DNA of 64,000 nucleotides from CAVVIG01 sp050249955 (lineage in GTDB: Bacteria; Acidobacteriota; Vicinamibacteria; Vicinamibacterales; CAVVIG01). The position numbers were made by a program, and so were the translations under genes. The stretch covers positions 124,001 through 188,000 of the forward strand of contig JBFWPN010000011.1 in NCBI GenBank assembly GCA_050249955.1, given 5' to 3'. Shown in pieces: positions 34,299-42,713 of this stretch. Position 1 is the first letter of the stretch, and each line of letters begins with the position of its first letter. A model generated the notes under the pieces. The model was given only the letters and a program-made list of their open reading frames with translations, was not told the DNA's origin and searched no databases.

Positions 34299-37200
34299 TC
34301 AGTCCTGCAGCACGAGCAGGAGATCGCGCGCGTCGACGGCGGCGCCCGCCTCGACGTGGATGGGTCCGACCTTCGCATCGCGCGGGCTGTAGACCGCTGT
34401 CTCCATCTTCATGGCTTCGATGGAGAGCAGCCGGTCGCCCTTTTTCACCGTCTGTCCGGTGCGGACCGCCACCGATGACACCTTGCCCGGCATCGGTGAC
34501 GCGACGTGCGCCGGGTTGTCCGGGTCGGCCTTCGGGTTGCGCTTCACGGTGGCCGACGCCGAGCGGTCGACGATCGTCACCGCGCGCGGCTGGCCGTTCA
34601 GCTCGAAGAACACCGTGCGCGTGCCATCCTCCCGCACCTGCCCCATGGTCAGGAACTTCACGATGAGGGTCTTGCCGCGCTCGATCTCGATCGACGTCTC
34701 CTCGCCGGGCTGCAGCCCGTAGAAGAAGTTCGCTGTCGGAATGGTGGACGTGTCGCCGAACTGCGTCACGTGCTTCTGGAAGTCGAGGTACACCTGCGGG
34801 TACAGCAGGTACGAGAGCACGTCGTTCTCGTCGGGCTCGCGGTTGGTCTTGGCCTTGATCTCGGCGGCGGCCGCCGCGAAGTCGGCCGGCGGCATCGAGG
34901 CGCCCGGGCGCCCCACAATCGGCTCGACGTGGGCCGACTTGAGCACGATCTCCTGGAACGCCTTGGGCCAGCCCCCCTCGGGCTCGCCGAGCAATCCCTG
35001 CATCATCTCGACGACGCTGCGCGGGAAGCTGAGCGGCACCGTGGCGTTCATCACGTCGTCGGCCGTGAGCTTGTTGGTGACCAGGAACAGCGCGAGGTCG
35101 CCGACCACCTTGCTCGAGGGCGTGACCTTCACGATGTCGCCCACGAGTCGGTTGGCCGTGGCGTAGGCCTCGCACACCTCCGGCCACCGCCCCTCGAGCC
35201 CCAGGCTCTTCGACTGCTGCCGCAGGTTCGTGTACTGGCCACCCGGCATTTCGTGCTGGTAGACGTCGGCCCCCGGCGCCTTGAGACCTTCCTCGAACGG
35301 GTAGTACAGCTCACGCACCGCAGCCCAGTAGCGGCTCAGGTCGTCGAGCGCCGCCTGATCCAGGCCCGTGTCGCGTTCCGTGTGCTTCAGCGCGGCGACG
35401 ATGCCGTTGAGGCAGGGCTGGCTGGTCATGCTGCCCATCGAGGCGAGGGCTGCGTCGGCGATGTCGACGCCGGCATCGCACGCGCGGAGTACGCTACCCG
35501 AGTTGATGCCGCTGGTGTCGTGCGTGTGGAAGTGGATGGGGACGCCCACTTCCTCGCGCAGCGCCTTGACCAGCGCGTACGCTGCGTACGGCTTGCAGAG
35601 CCCGGCCATGTCCTTGATGCCGAGCACGTGCGTGCCCATCTCCACCAGTTCCTTCGCCAGCTTCACGTAGTACTTCAGCGAGTACTTGGTGCGCGTCGGG
35701 TCGAGGATGTCACCCGTGTAGCAGATCGCGGCCTCGGCGATGACGCTGGTGTCCTTCCGCACCGACTCGATGGCCAGCTGCATGTTGGCCGTGGAGTTGA
35801 GCGAGTCGAAGATGCGGAAGACGTCGATGCCGACCTCGGCGCTGCGCTTCACGAACGCGCGGACCACGTTGTCCGGGTACGTCGTGTAGCCGACCGCGTT
35901 GCTGGCGCGCAGCAGCATCTGGAAGAGGATGTTCGGCACCCGCCCGCGCAGGTCGGCGAGGCGCTGCCACGGATCTTCCTGGAGGAACCGCATCGACGTG
36001 TCGTAGGTGGCGCCGCCCCACATCTCGAGGCTGAAGAGGCCGGGCGTGAGCCGCGCCACGGCGTCGGCCACGGCGAGCATGTCGTAGGTGCGGACCCGCG
36101 TGGCCAGCAGCGACTGGTGCGCGTCGCGCATCGTCGTGTCGGTGATGAGGAGCCGCTTCTCGTTGCGGATCCACTCGGCGAACTTCTCGGGACCGAGCTC
36201 CTGCAGCTTCTGCCGCGTGCCGGCGGGCGGCGGCGTGGCACGCAGCACCGGCGGAGCCACCGGGAGCGGGAGCGGCCGCCTGGGATCGAAGGCCCCCTTC
36301 ACGTCGGGCCGGCCGTTCACGATGACGTCGCCCAGGTAGGAGAGGGTCTTGGTCGCGCGGTCGCGGTTCTGGCGGAAGCGGAACAACTCGGGCGTGTCGT
36401 CGATGAACGTCGTCGTGGCCTCACCGGTCTTGAAGGTGGGATGCTCGATGAGGTTCAGCAGGAACGAGATGTTGGTCTTGACGCCCCTGATGCGGAATTC
36501 GCGCAGGGCCCGGTCGGCGCGCTGCCCTGCTTCCTCGAGCGACGAGCCCCACGTGGTGACCTTGACCAGCAGCGAGTCGAAGTACGGCGTGATGACCGAG
36601 CCGCCGAAGCCGTTGCCGCCGTCGAGACGGACCGCGAAGCCGCCGGCCGAGCGATAGGTGGTGATGCGGCCGTAGTCGGGCGTGAAGTTGCGCTCGGGGT
36701 CCTCGGTGGTGACACGGCACTGCATGGCCACGCCGCGATGCTCGACCTTCTCCTGCGCGGGGATGTTGAGCGGCGCCTCGTGGAGACGGTGGCCGTCGGC
36801 GACCAGGATCTGGCTGCGCACGAGGTCGACGCCCGTCACCACCTCGGTGACCGTGTGCTCGACCTGGATGCGCGGGTTCACCTCGATGAAGTAGAACTCG
36901 TTGCGGTCGACGTCGAGCAGGAACTCCACCGTGCCCGCACTGCGGTAGCCCACCGAGCGGCACAGCGTGGCGGCCGACTCGCAGATCTGGCGGCGGAGCG
37001 ACTCGGGCAGGTTGATGCTCGGTGCAACCTCGACCACCTTCTGGTGGCGGCGCTGCACGGAGCAGTCGCGCTCCCAGAGGTGCACGAGGTTGCCGTGGGC
37101 GTCGCCGAGGATCTGCACCTCGATGTGCTTCGCGCGCGCGATATAGCGTTCGAGGAACACCTCGGGGCGCCCGAAGGCCGATCCGGCTTCGCGCTGGGCT

Positions 37201-37754
37201 TCGGCGAGCTTGCCCGGCAGTTCCTCGGCGTTCTGCACGACCCGCATGCCGCGCCCGCCACCGCCGAAGCTGGCCTTGATCATCAGCGGGAACCCGATGC
37301 GCAGCGCCTCGCGCTGTACCTCGTCGGGATCCGCGATCGCCTCCTCGGTGCCGGGAATGGTCGGCACGCCGGCGGCCACCGCCAGCTTCTTCGCGGCGGT
37401 CTTGTCGCCAAACGCCTCGAGGTGGGCCGGCGTCGGCCCGATGAACGTGATGCCGGCAGCCTCACAGGCCCGCGCGAACGCCGCGTTCTCGGCCAGGAAC
37501 CCGTAGCCCGGGTGGATGCAGTCCACCCCGTGCTCGAGTGCCACCTCGATGATCGCCTCGATGTTCAGGTAAGAGCGGACCGGCTCGCCGCCGGTGGGCG
37601 GGCCAATCAGGAAGGCCTCGTCCGCCTTGAAGCGATGGAGGGAGAGTCGATCCTCGTGGCTGTAGATGGCCACGGTGCGCAGGCCGAGTTCGGTGGCGGC
37701 ACGGAAGCACCGGATGGCAATCTCCGAGCGGTTGGCTACGAGCAGTTTCCGCAT
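34299..37754 (-). CDS. pyc: Pyruvate carboxylase
   Basis: A 1151-residue biotin enzyme that makes oxaloacetate from pyruvate, bicarbonate and ATP. Domain order is complete. Biotin carboxylase comes first (about 1-450; FGGGGRGMRV ATP loop, EVNPRIQVEHTVTE active site). The carboxyltransferase barrel is about 530-800 (TTMRDAHQSLLATR, metal site HFHTHDTSG), followed by the tetramerisation region. The biotinyl domain ends the chain, with Lys1116 in EAMKMETA. ATG 37754 begins the canonical MRKLLVANRSEIA; TTG 37763 would add three residues. It is followed one base later by a receiver gene. Confidence 0.97.
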   Translation of the reverse strand: MRKLLVANRSEIAIRCFRAATELGLRTVAIYSHEDRLSLHRFKADEAFLIGPPTGGEPVRSYLNIEAIIEVALEHGVDCIHPGYGFLAENAAFARACEAAGITFIGPTPAHLEAFGDKTAAKKLAVAAGVPTIPGTEEAIADPDEVQREALRIGFPLMIKASFGGGGRGMRVVQNAEELPGKLAEAQREAGSAFGRPEVFLERYIARAKHIEVQILGDAHGNLVHLWERDCSVQRRHQKVVEVAPSINLPESLRRQICESAATLCRSVGYRSAGTVEFLLDVDRNEFYFIEVNPRIQVEHTVTEVVTGVDLVRSQILVADGHRLHEAPLNIPAQEKVEHRGVAMQCRVTTEDPERNFTPDYGRITTYRSAGGFAVRLDGGNGFGGSVITPYFDSLLVKVTTWGSSLEEAGQRADRALREFRIRGVKTNISFLLNLIEHPTFKTGEATTTFIDDTPELFRFRQNRDRATKTLSYLGDVIVNGRPDVKGAFDPRRPLPLPVAPPVLRATPPPAGTRQKLQELGPEKFAEWIRNEKRLLITDTTMRDAHQSLLATRVRTYDMLAVADAVARLTPGLFSLEMWGGATYDTSMRFLQEDPWQRLADLRGRVPNILFQMLLRASNAVGYTTYPDNVVRAFVKRSAEVGIDVFRIFDSLNSTANMQLAIESVRKDTSVIAEAAICYTGDILDPTRTKYSLKYYVKLAKELVEMGTHVLGIKDMAGLCKPYAAYALVKALREEVGVPIHFHTHDTSGINSGSVLRACDAGVDIADAALASMGSMTSQPCLNGIVAALKHTERDTGLDQAALDDLSRYWAAVRELYYPFEEGLKAPGADVYQHEMPGGQYTNLRQQSKSLGLEGRWPEVCEAYATANRLVGDIVKVTPSSKVVGDLALFLVTNKLTADDVMNATVPLSFPRSVVEMMQGLLGEPEGGWPKAFQEIVLKSAHVEPIVGRPGASMPPADFAAAAAEIKAKTNREPDENDVLSYLLYPQVYLDFQKHVTQFGDTSTIPTANFFYGLQPGEETSIEIERGKTLIVKFLTMGQVREDGTRTVFFELNGQPRAVTIVDRSASATVKRNPKADPDNPAHVASPMPGKVSSVAVRTGQTVKKGDRLLSIEAMKMETAVYSPRDAKVGPIHVEAGAAVDARDLLLVLQD

Positions 37755-37882
37755 ATCTGGCAACGGACCCTTAGGTCGCTTTCGTCCCGGAAAGTCGCGT
37801 GGACGAAACGCGGACGTGTCAGCAATGAAGTGGCGCCCGCGGACTCTCGGGCGAGGCAGGCTTTCGCTGATCTTAACGTAAG

Positions 37883-39007
37883 ATGCGAAACGTGGGGCCG
37901 ACCGACATCGTTGTCATTGGCGCCGGCGTCGTCGGCGCGGCCATCGCACGGGAACTCGCCAGTCGCGGCGCCTCGGTCTCCATCCTCGATGCCCGGGCGC
38001 CTGGTGCGGGCGCCACACAGGCGTCTGGCGGCATGCTGGCCCCGTATACCGAGGCGGCCGAGGGTGGACCGCTCCTCCAACTTGGCGCCCGCAGCCTGGC
38101 CCTGTTCGACGACTTCGTGGCGCGCCTCGAGCAGGACAGCGGCATTCCGGTCGGCTACGAACGCACCGGTACGCTGCACGTGGCGCGCGAGGAGGAGTCG
38201 GTCGCGCGGTTCGCCGAAACCGTGCACGAGCTGGCGCGTCGTGGACTGGATGGCCAGCTGCTCTCCGGGACCGAGGCGCGCGCCGTCGAGCCCAACCTGG
38301 CCCCTGATGTCTTCGGCGGCCTGCTGATCCCGACGCAAGGCATTGTCGCCGCCCCGTCCATGACGCGGGCCCTCATCATGGCCGCCCAGCGCGCGGGCGC
38401 GTCGCTGCTCGAGCCGGCGCGCGTGACGGAGGTGGCGGCCGAGGGTGGCGGTGTCCGGATCGTGACCGAACACGGGCAGGTCACCGCGGGCGCCGCCGTG
38501 CTGGCAGCGGGTGCATGGGCCGGACAGGTGATGGTCGCCGGTGCGACTGCGCCGGTCCCGGTCAAACCGGTGCGCGGCCAGCTGCTCCACCTCGGGTGGG
38601 TGGGCGCGCAGCTCGCGCGCATCACCTGGGACGAGCGCTGCTACCTGGTGCCCTGGCGGGACGGGACCCTGCTCGTCGGTGCCACGGTCGAGGATGCCGG
38701 CTTCGAGGAACGGAACACGGTGGGCGGCGTGCGCGGACTGTTCGAGGCGGTGTGCGACCTCGTGCCTGCCGCATGGAACGCGACGCTGCTCTCGGCGCGC
38801 GTGGGCCTCCGTCCCGCGAGTCCGGATCCGCTGCCGATCGTCGGCTGGTCGCAGGCCGTGCCCCGGCTGATGTACGCCACCGGACACTACCGGAACGGTG
38901 TGCTCCTCGCACCGCTGACTGCCCGGATCGTCGCGGATGCCATGCTCGGCGGTCCCGCAGACGAGGCCCTGACGCTCACGACTCCCCAGCGGTTTGGACC
39001 GATCTGA
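37883..39007 (+). CDS. thiO: Glycine oxidase (ThiO)
   Basis: A 374-residue FAD-dependent amine oxidase of the DAO family. The dinucleotide motif VVIGAGVVGAAIARELA is at the N-terminus, and the C-terminal GLRPASPDPLPIVG and ATGHYRNGVLLAP blocks are the ThiO signatures. ThiO oxidises glycine to the imine used for the thiamin thiazole ring. No thiS, thiG or thiE follows, so a general D-amino-acid oxidase role is also possible. Its promoter region is shared with the divergent pyc. Confidence 0.88.
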   Translation: MRNVGPTDIVVIGAGVVGAAIARELASRGASVSILDARAPGAGATQASGGMLAPYTEAAEGGPLLQLGARSLALFDDFVARLEQDSGIPVGYERTGTLHVAREEESVARFAETVHELARRGLDGQLLSGTEARAVEPNLAPDVFGGLLIPTQGIVAAPSMTRALIMAAQRAGASLLEPARVTEVAAEGGGVRIVTEHGQVTAGAAVLAAGAWAGQVMVAGATAPVPVKPVRGQLLHLGWVGAQLARITWDERCYLVPWRDGTLLVGATVEDAGFEERNTVGGVRGLFEAVCDLVPAAWNATLLSARVGLRPASPDPLPIVGWSQAVPRLMYATGHYRNGVLLAPLTARIVADAMLGGPADEALTLTTPQRFGPI

Positions 39008-39033
39008 CGCGGGAACCGCGATCCCTGGATCTT

Positions 39034-39396
39034 ATGAACCTGACCATCGGCAGCACTACGTACGATCTCGTCGCGACGGAACGAAATGGACAGTTCGTTG
39101 CGCATGCCCTGACGACGGGGGAACGACAGGAGCGCTTCGGCATCGAGACCGCCGGCACCTCGGCCGCCGAGGCGCTCGACAGGCTCTCGCGGTGGCTCGA
39201 GTGGCAGCACGCACACACACGGGCGCTCGAGGCGCTGCAGCAGGCTGAACGGGCGTATCACCGTGCGATGGGCGATGCCGCCTTCGCGATTGCACGCGAT
39301 CTCAGCGCACCGGACCCGAGCAAGGCGTCACTGGAACAGGTTGAGGTGGCCCGTCGACATCTGGACGATGTGCGGGGGCGTCGACCGAACGTGTAG
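39034..39396 (+). CDS. Small conserved-looking protein of unknown function
   Basis: A 120-residue soluble protein starting MNLTIGSTTYDLVATERNG with beta-rich first 50 residues. A long charged helical part follows (LSRWLEWQHAHTRALEAL, QQAERAYHRAM) and no signal peptide or cysteines. I do not recognise a family. The ATG at 39034 is 24 bases after the thiO stop with no good ribosome site. Placement between thiO and the shell-protein gene on the same strand as thiO suggests read-through expression. Confidence 0.65.
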   Translation: MNLTIGSTTYDLVATERNGQFVAHALTTGERQERFGIETAGTSAAEALDRLSRWLEWQHAHTRALEALQQAERAYHRAMGDAAFAIARDLSAPDPSKASLEQVEVARRHLDDVRGRRPNV

Positions 39397-39407
39397 GGTC
39401 TGACGCG

Positions 39408-39704
39408 TCAGGAAATCGGGAAGACCTTCTCGAGGTCGTCCGCAGGACGCGGAATGACGTGCACGCCCACCAGTTCGCCCACGCGGCGTGCGGCGGCGGC
39501 GCCGGCGTCGGTGGCGGCCTTCACGGACCCCACGTCGCCGCGCACGATGGCGGTGACCAGGCCGGCGTCCACCTTCTGCCAGCTGACGAACTCGACGTTC
39601 GCGGTCTTGAGCATGGCGTCGGTTGCCTCGATCATCCCGACGAACCCGCGGGTTTCGACCATTCCCAGGGCATCGCCCACGACGCGCTTGTCCTTCTCAG
39701 CCAT
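39408..39704 (-). CDS. Bacterial microcompartment (BMC) hexameric shell protein, EutM/PduA-like
   Basis: A 98-residue single BMC domain. The core GDALGMVETRGFVGMIEATDAMLKTANVEFV is split here as GDALGMVETRGF and GMIEATDAM, followed by VSWQKVDAGLVTAIVRGDVG, the standard BMC-H fold. Such proteins tile as hexamers into shells around metabolic enzymes. The ATG at 39704 gives the normal N-terminus; an in-frame GTG at 39716 would add four residues. No other shell gene, pentamer (EutN/CcmL) or encapsulated enzyme is in the window. Confidence 0.92.
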   Translation of the reverse strand: MAEKDKRVVGDALGMVETRGFVGMIEATDAMLKTANVEFVSWQKVDAGLVTAIVRGDVGSVKAATDAGAAAARRVGELVGVHVIPRPADDLEKVFPIS

Positions 39705-39746
39705 CAGGACGACCACTTTAACACCGACCGCCCGCTGCCCGACAAG

Positions 39747-40991
39747 TCAGGCGAACAACCCCGGGAACCGGCGGGCATCCAGCCCGTAGCCCGGGAAGAT
39801 GGGGCCGGCGTCACGGACGCCCAGGTGGCGCACCACGATTTCGCCGAACACGTCGCGGAAGTCGGTGGTGATGGCCAGGTCGCGCCCTTCGTGCCGCCGA
39901 TCGACCGCCAGCCCCGGCCATCGGCCGTAGACCCGTCCGCCGCGCACGCCGCCGCCGATGACCATCATCGCGTTGCCGTGACCATGGTCCGTGCCCCGGC
40001 TGCCGTTCTCACCAACCGCCCGGCCGAACTCCGACATGGTGAGCACCACCGTGTCGGCCATCTGTTCGCCCAGGTCGGTGACGAGTGCGGCAATCGAGCG
40101 TGTCAGATCGTCGAGCCGTACCGCGAGCTGGCCCTGTGCCGCCCCCTGGTTGACATGGGTGTCCCAGCCGCCCAGTTCGGCGAACGCCACCTCGAGCCCG
40201 ACGTCGGCCTTGCAGAGCTGCGCGATCTGCCTGAGTGCCTGGCCGAAGGCCGTGCCCGGGTACTCCGCCCCATGTTCCGGTCGGTACTGCGCCGGGTCGG
40301 CCCGACGGAGCTGCTTCATCGCGTCGAACGCCTCGCGACCCGTTCCGTGCAGCAGCGCGTCGGCCGCGGCCGCGTACTGGGCCTCCAGCAGCTCCTCCAT
40401 GCGCGGCGCCCGCAGGGCGAAGCGGCCCAGCTCGTTCATGGCCAGGGCCGAGGCCGAGCCCTGCAGCGTACGCGGCATCTGCGCGGTGAGCGACACGGCA
40501 CGGAACGGGCCGGCGTCGTCGCGCTCCCGCACCTGGAGGTAGCGGTTCAGCCAGCCGTCGCGTGTGCTCTTCACCCCCGGTGTCCCCGTCTCCATGTAGT
40601 CCTGCGCGTCGAAGTGCGAGCGCGTCGCGTCGGGCGATCCGCAGGCATGGACGATCGCCAGGTCACCCCGCCGCCAGATCGGCGCGAGCGCGGCCAGGCG
40701 CGGGTGGAAACCGAAGAACCCGTCGAGGTCGATCGCCGGATCGCCGGCGCGGCCGGGTGCGGCCAGTGCAATGGTGGGCCGCGCGCGGTAGTAGTCCGCG
40801 TCGCCGTGCGGGACCACCATGCTCAGCCCGTCCACGGCCCCTCGCTGGAAGATCGCAATCAGGCGCCGGCTGCGCCGCGTGCCGGTCGTGGCCTGGACGG
40901 TGCGGGACAGGAACGAGGGGACGAAGCCCAGCCCGACGAGGGCCATTGCGCCATCCCGCATGAACACTCGCCGTGACGTCAGGTGAGCCAT
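39747..40991 (-). CDS. DUF1501 family secreted protein
   Basis: A 414-residue protein with a twin-arginine-like N-terminus (SRRVFMRDGAMALVGLGFVPSF), so probably Tat-exported. The body has the sulfatase-like core of DUF1501: AIFQRGAVDGLSMVVPHGD, FGFHPRLAALAPIW, GGWDTHVNQG and GTDHGHGNAMMVIGGGVRGG. Function unknown; an alkaline-phosphatase-superfamily hydrolase is suggested by the fold pattern. It follows the DUF1800 gene by 13 bases. The two families are a recurrent pair in soil bacteria and probably act together. Confidence 0.92.
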   Translation of the reverse strand: MAHLTSRRVFMRDGAMALVGLGFVPSFLSRTVQATTGTRRSRRLIAIFQRGAVDGLSMVVPHGDADYYRARPTIALAAPGRAGDPAIDLDGFFGFHPRLAALAPIWRRGDLAIVHACGSPDATRSHFDAQDYMETGTPGVKSTRDGWLNRYLQVRERDDAGPFRAVSLTAQMPRTLQGSASALAMNELGRFALRAPRMEELLEAQYAAAADALLHGTGREAFDAMKQLRRADPAQYRPEHGAEYPGTAFGQALRQIAQLCKADVGLEVAFAELGGWDTHVNQGAAQGQLAVRLDDLTRSIAALVTDLGEQMADTVVLTMSEFGRAVGENGSRGTDHGHGNAMMVIGGGVRGGRVYGRWPGLAVDRRHEGRDLAITTDFRDVFGEIVVRHLGVRDAGPIFPGYGLDARRFPGLFA

Positions 40992-41004
40992 GGAGTTCCG
41001 CCCG

Positions 41005-42606
41005 TCAACGCTTCTGGAATTCGGGGGAGCCGAGCGCCAGCGCAATGGCCTGCGCCGCTGATTCCGCCCTGGCGACCGTGGCGCGCGTGGCAGCCGAGGG
41101 CGCCTCGCCCAGGAGCGCGATCGGGTCGGGTACGGCCGGCACCTGGACGCCGCGCACCGCGCCGGTCGCGAACCCGAGCGCCACGTTCATCCGGTTCACC
41201 AGCGCACCGGTGTTGATCCACGCATGGCCGGCGTCGGCATAGCCGGTAGGCGGCTGGCAGCGATAGAGCGGCATGCCGAGCTGGTCCATCACGCGGACCA
41301 GGGCACGCGCATCGCGCACGTCGGCCTCCAGCGCGCGCAGCGACGACACGACGAATTCGAACGGCGTCTTCACCTTCGCACGGCGCGCGTCCGGAGCGAG
41401 GAACTCGGGCGCATGGAGCAGCTCCGAGGTCACCGCCCACAGGTCGCCTCGCGTCCGCATGAACACCGCCGCCATCCGATCGACCAGGGTCGTCGGCGGC
41501 GCATCGCCAACGAACCGGACCGCCAGCTTCCTGGCGATGAACCGCGCCGTGGACGGGTGCGTTGCCAGGATGTCCAGCACCCGCTCGCCATCGTCCTGGC
41601 CGGTGCCTGCCGGAAGCCGCTGACCGAGTACCACCTTCTCCCCGCTGTCGTGCAACGCGGCGGCGAAGCGGAAGCCGCCGCCCGCACGTGGGCGATCGAT
41701 GGTCCACCCCGTGAACGCCCGGGCCACCTCCGTGACGTCCTCCTGGGTGTAGCCGCCGTCCACGCCGAGCGTGTGCAGTTCCAGCAGTTCCCGGGCGTAG
41801 TTCTCGTTCAGCCCCGCTGGACGCCGCGGGCCGCCGCCCGCGCCGTCCGGCGTCCGGGGCGGCACAGCCGTGCCCTGACGCGCCCGTCCGGCCAGCCCCC
41901 GCCGTGGCCTGTTCGCCGCAGGCATCGTCGCGCCAGCCGCGGTGCTCATCCAGTTGTCCAGATAGAACAGCATGGCCGGGCTCTTCGCCGTCGCCCCGAG
42001 GAGATCGCGAAACCTGCCGAGCACGTGGGGTCGGATCGCGTCGCGTTCGTACTCGGTCAGCATGAAGCGCGTCGGGCCCTTCCGTGCGTCGACGTTGAAG
42101 TGGTTGAACCAGAAGTCGGTCAGCACTTCCTCGAGCTGCCGATCGGCGTAGACCGCGCGGAGCATCTTCTGTTCCGCCAGTTCGAGCAGCGGCACATTGG
42201 GTTGCGGCTGGCCGGGGTCGGCCTGTGGCGGTCGGCGCGCCTGGGGTTCGGACGGCGTCGTCCTGTCGCTGGCGCTGCGTTGCTGCTGCAGTCGTGCGCG
42301 CAGGGCCGGAATCTCGTACCGCTCCGCGATCTCGCGTGAACCGAGGTGCAGGGTCGCGAACGACTCGAGCATGCCGCGCACCCGTTCATCAGGGATCGTG
42401 GAGGGGCGCAACTGCTGGTCGACGTAGGCCTCGACCCCCATCTGGCGCACGCGCGCCACGTCGCCTGGCGACGGGCCGAAGGCCACGCGGTTCAGCACGT
42501 GCCGAACGGTGTCGTCGTCCGAAAGGAACGTCGCGGCTCCAGTGCGCGCCGAGACCAGGGCCGCCGCTGCCACGACCGCCGCCCCTGCCAGAATCGCTCG
42601 TCTCAT
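41005..42606 (-). CDS. DUF1800 family secreted protein
   Basis: A 533-residue protein with an N-terminal signal (AILAGAAVVAAAALVSARTGA). Family blocks include VRHVLNRVAFGPSPGDVARVR, FWFNHFNVDA, GLNENYARELLELHTLGVDGGYTQEDV and AFTGWTIDRP. Two low-complexity insertions are present, a Pro/Gln-rich stretch near residue 115-135 and a Gly/Arg/Pro-rich one near 225-262. Function unknown. It is the first gene of a two-gene unit with DUF1501. Confidence 0.92.
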   Translation of the reverse strand: MRRAILAGAAVVAAAALVSARTGAATFLSDDDTVRHVLNRVAFGPSPGDVARVRQMGVEAYVDQQLRPSTIPDERVRGMLESFATLHLGSREIAERYEIPALRARLQQQRSASDRTTPSEPQARRPPQADPGQPQPNVPLLELAEQKMLRAVYADRQLEEVLTDFWFNHFNVDARKGPTRFMLTEYERDAIRPHVLGRFRDLLGATAKSPAMLFYLDNWMSTAAGATMPAANRPRRGLAGRARQGTAVPPRTPDGAGGGPRRPAGLNENYARELLELHTLGVDGGYTQEDVTEVARAFTGWTIDRPRAGGGFRFAAALHDSGEKVVLGQRLPAGTGQDDGERVLDILATHPSTARFIARKLAVRFVGDAPPTTLVDRMAAVFMRTRGDLWAVTSELLHAPEFLAPDARRAKVKTPFEFVVSSLRALEADVRDARALVRVMDQLGMPLYRCQPPTGYADAGHAWINTGALVNRMNVALGFATGAVRGVQVPAVPDPIALLGEAPSAATRATVARAESAAQAIALALGSPEFQKR

Positions 42607-42713
42607 GGTCCCGTCCCGCCCCTGTTAGACCGGCCCGGTCAGGCGGAGTCACATCCGGCCCGATGCACTGGACCGTGTGCTGCAGGTGGACAGTTCGCCG
42701 GTAGAATCGGCGG

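Noticed and set aside
37764..37882. Riboswitch upstream of thiO (TPP-type)
   Set aside because: The divergent gap is only 119 bases and I could not find the conserved TPP core elements.
34506..38327. A 1273-codon open frame on the plus strand opposite pyruvate carboxylase, and similar long plus-strand frames opposite 5526-9158, 58978-61572 and 11835-14189
   Set aside because: They are antisense shadows of well-supported genes in GC-rich DNA. Their translations are Arg/His/Asp-rich without domain patterns, and they break across real gene borders.
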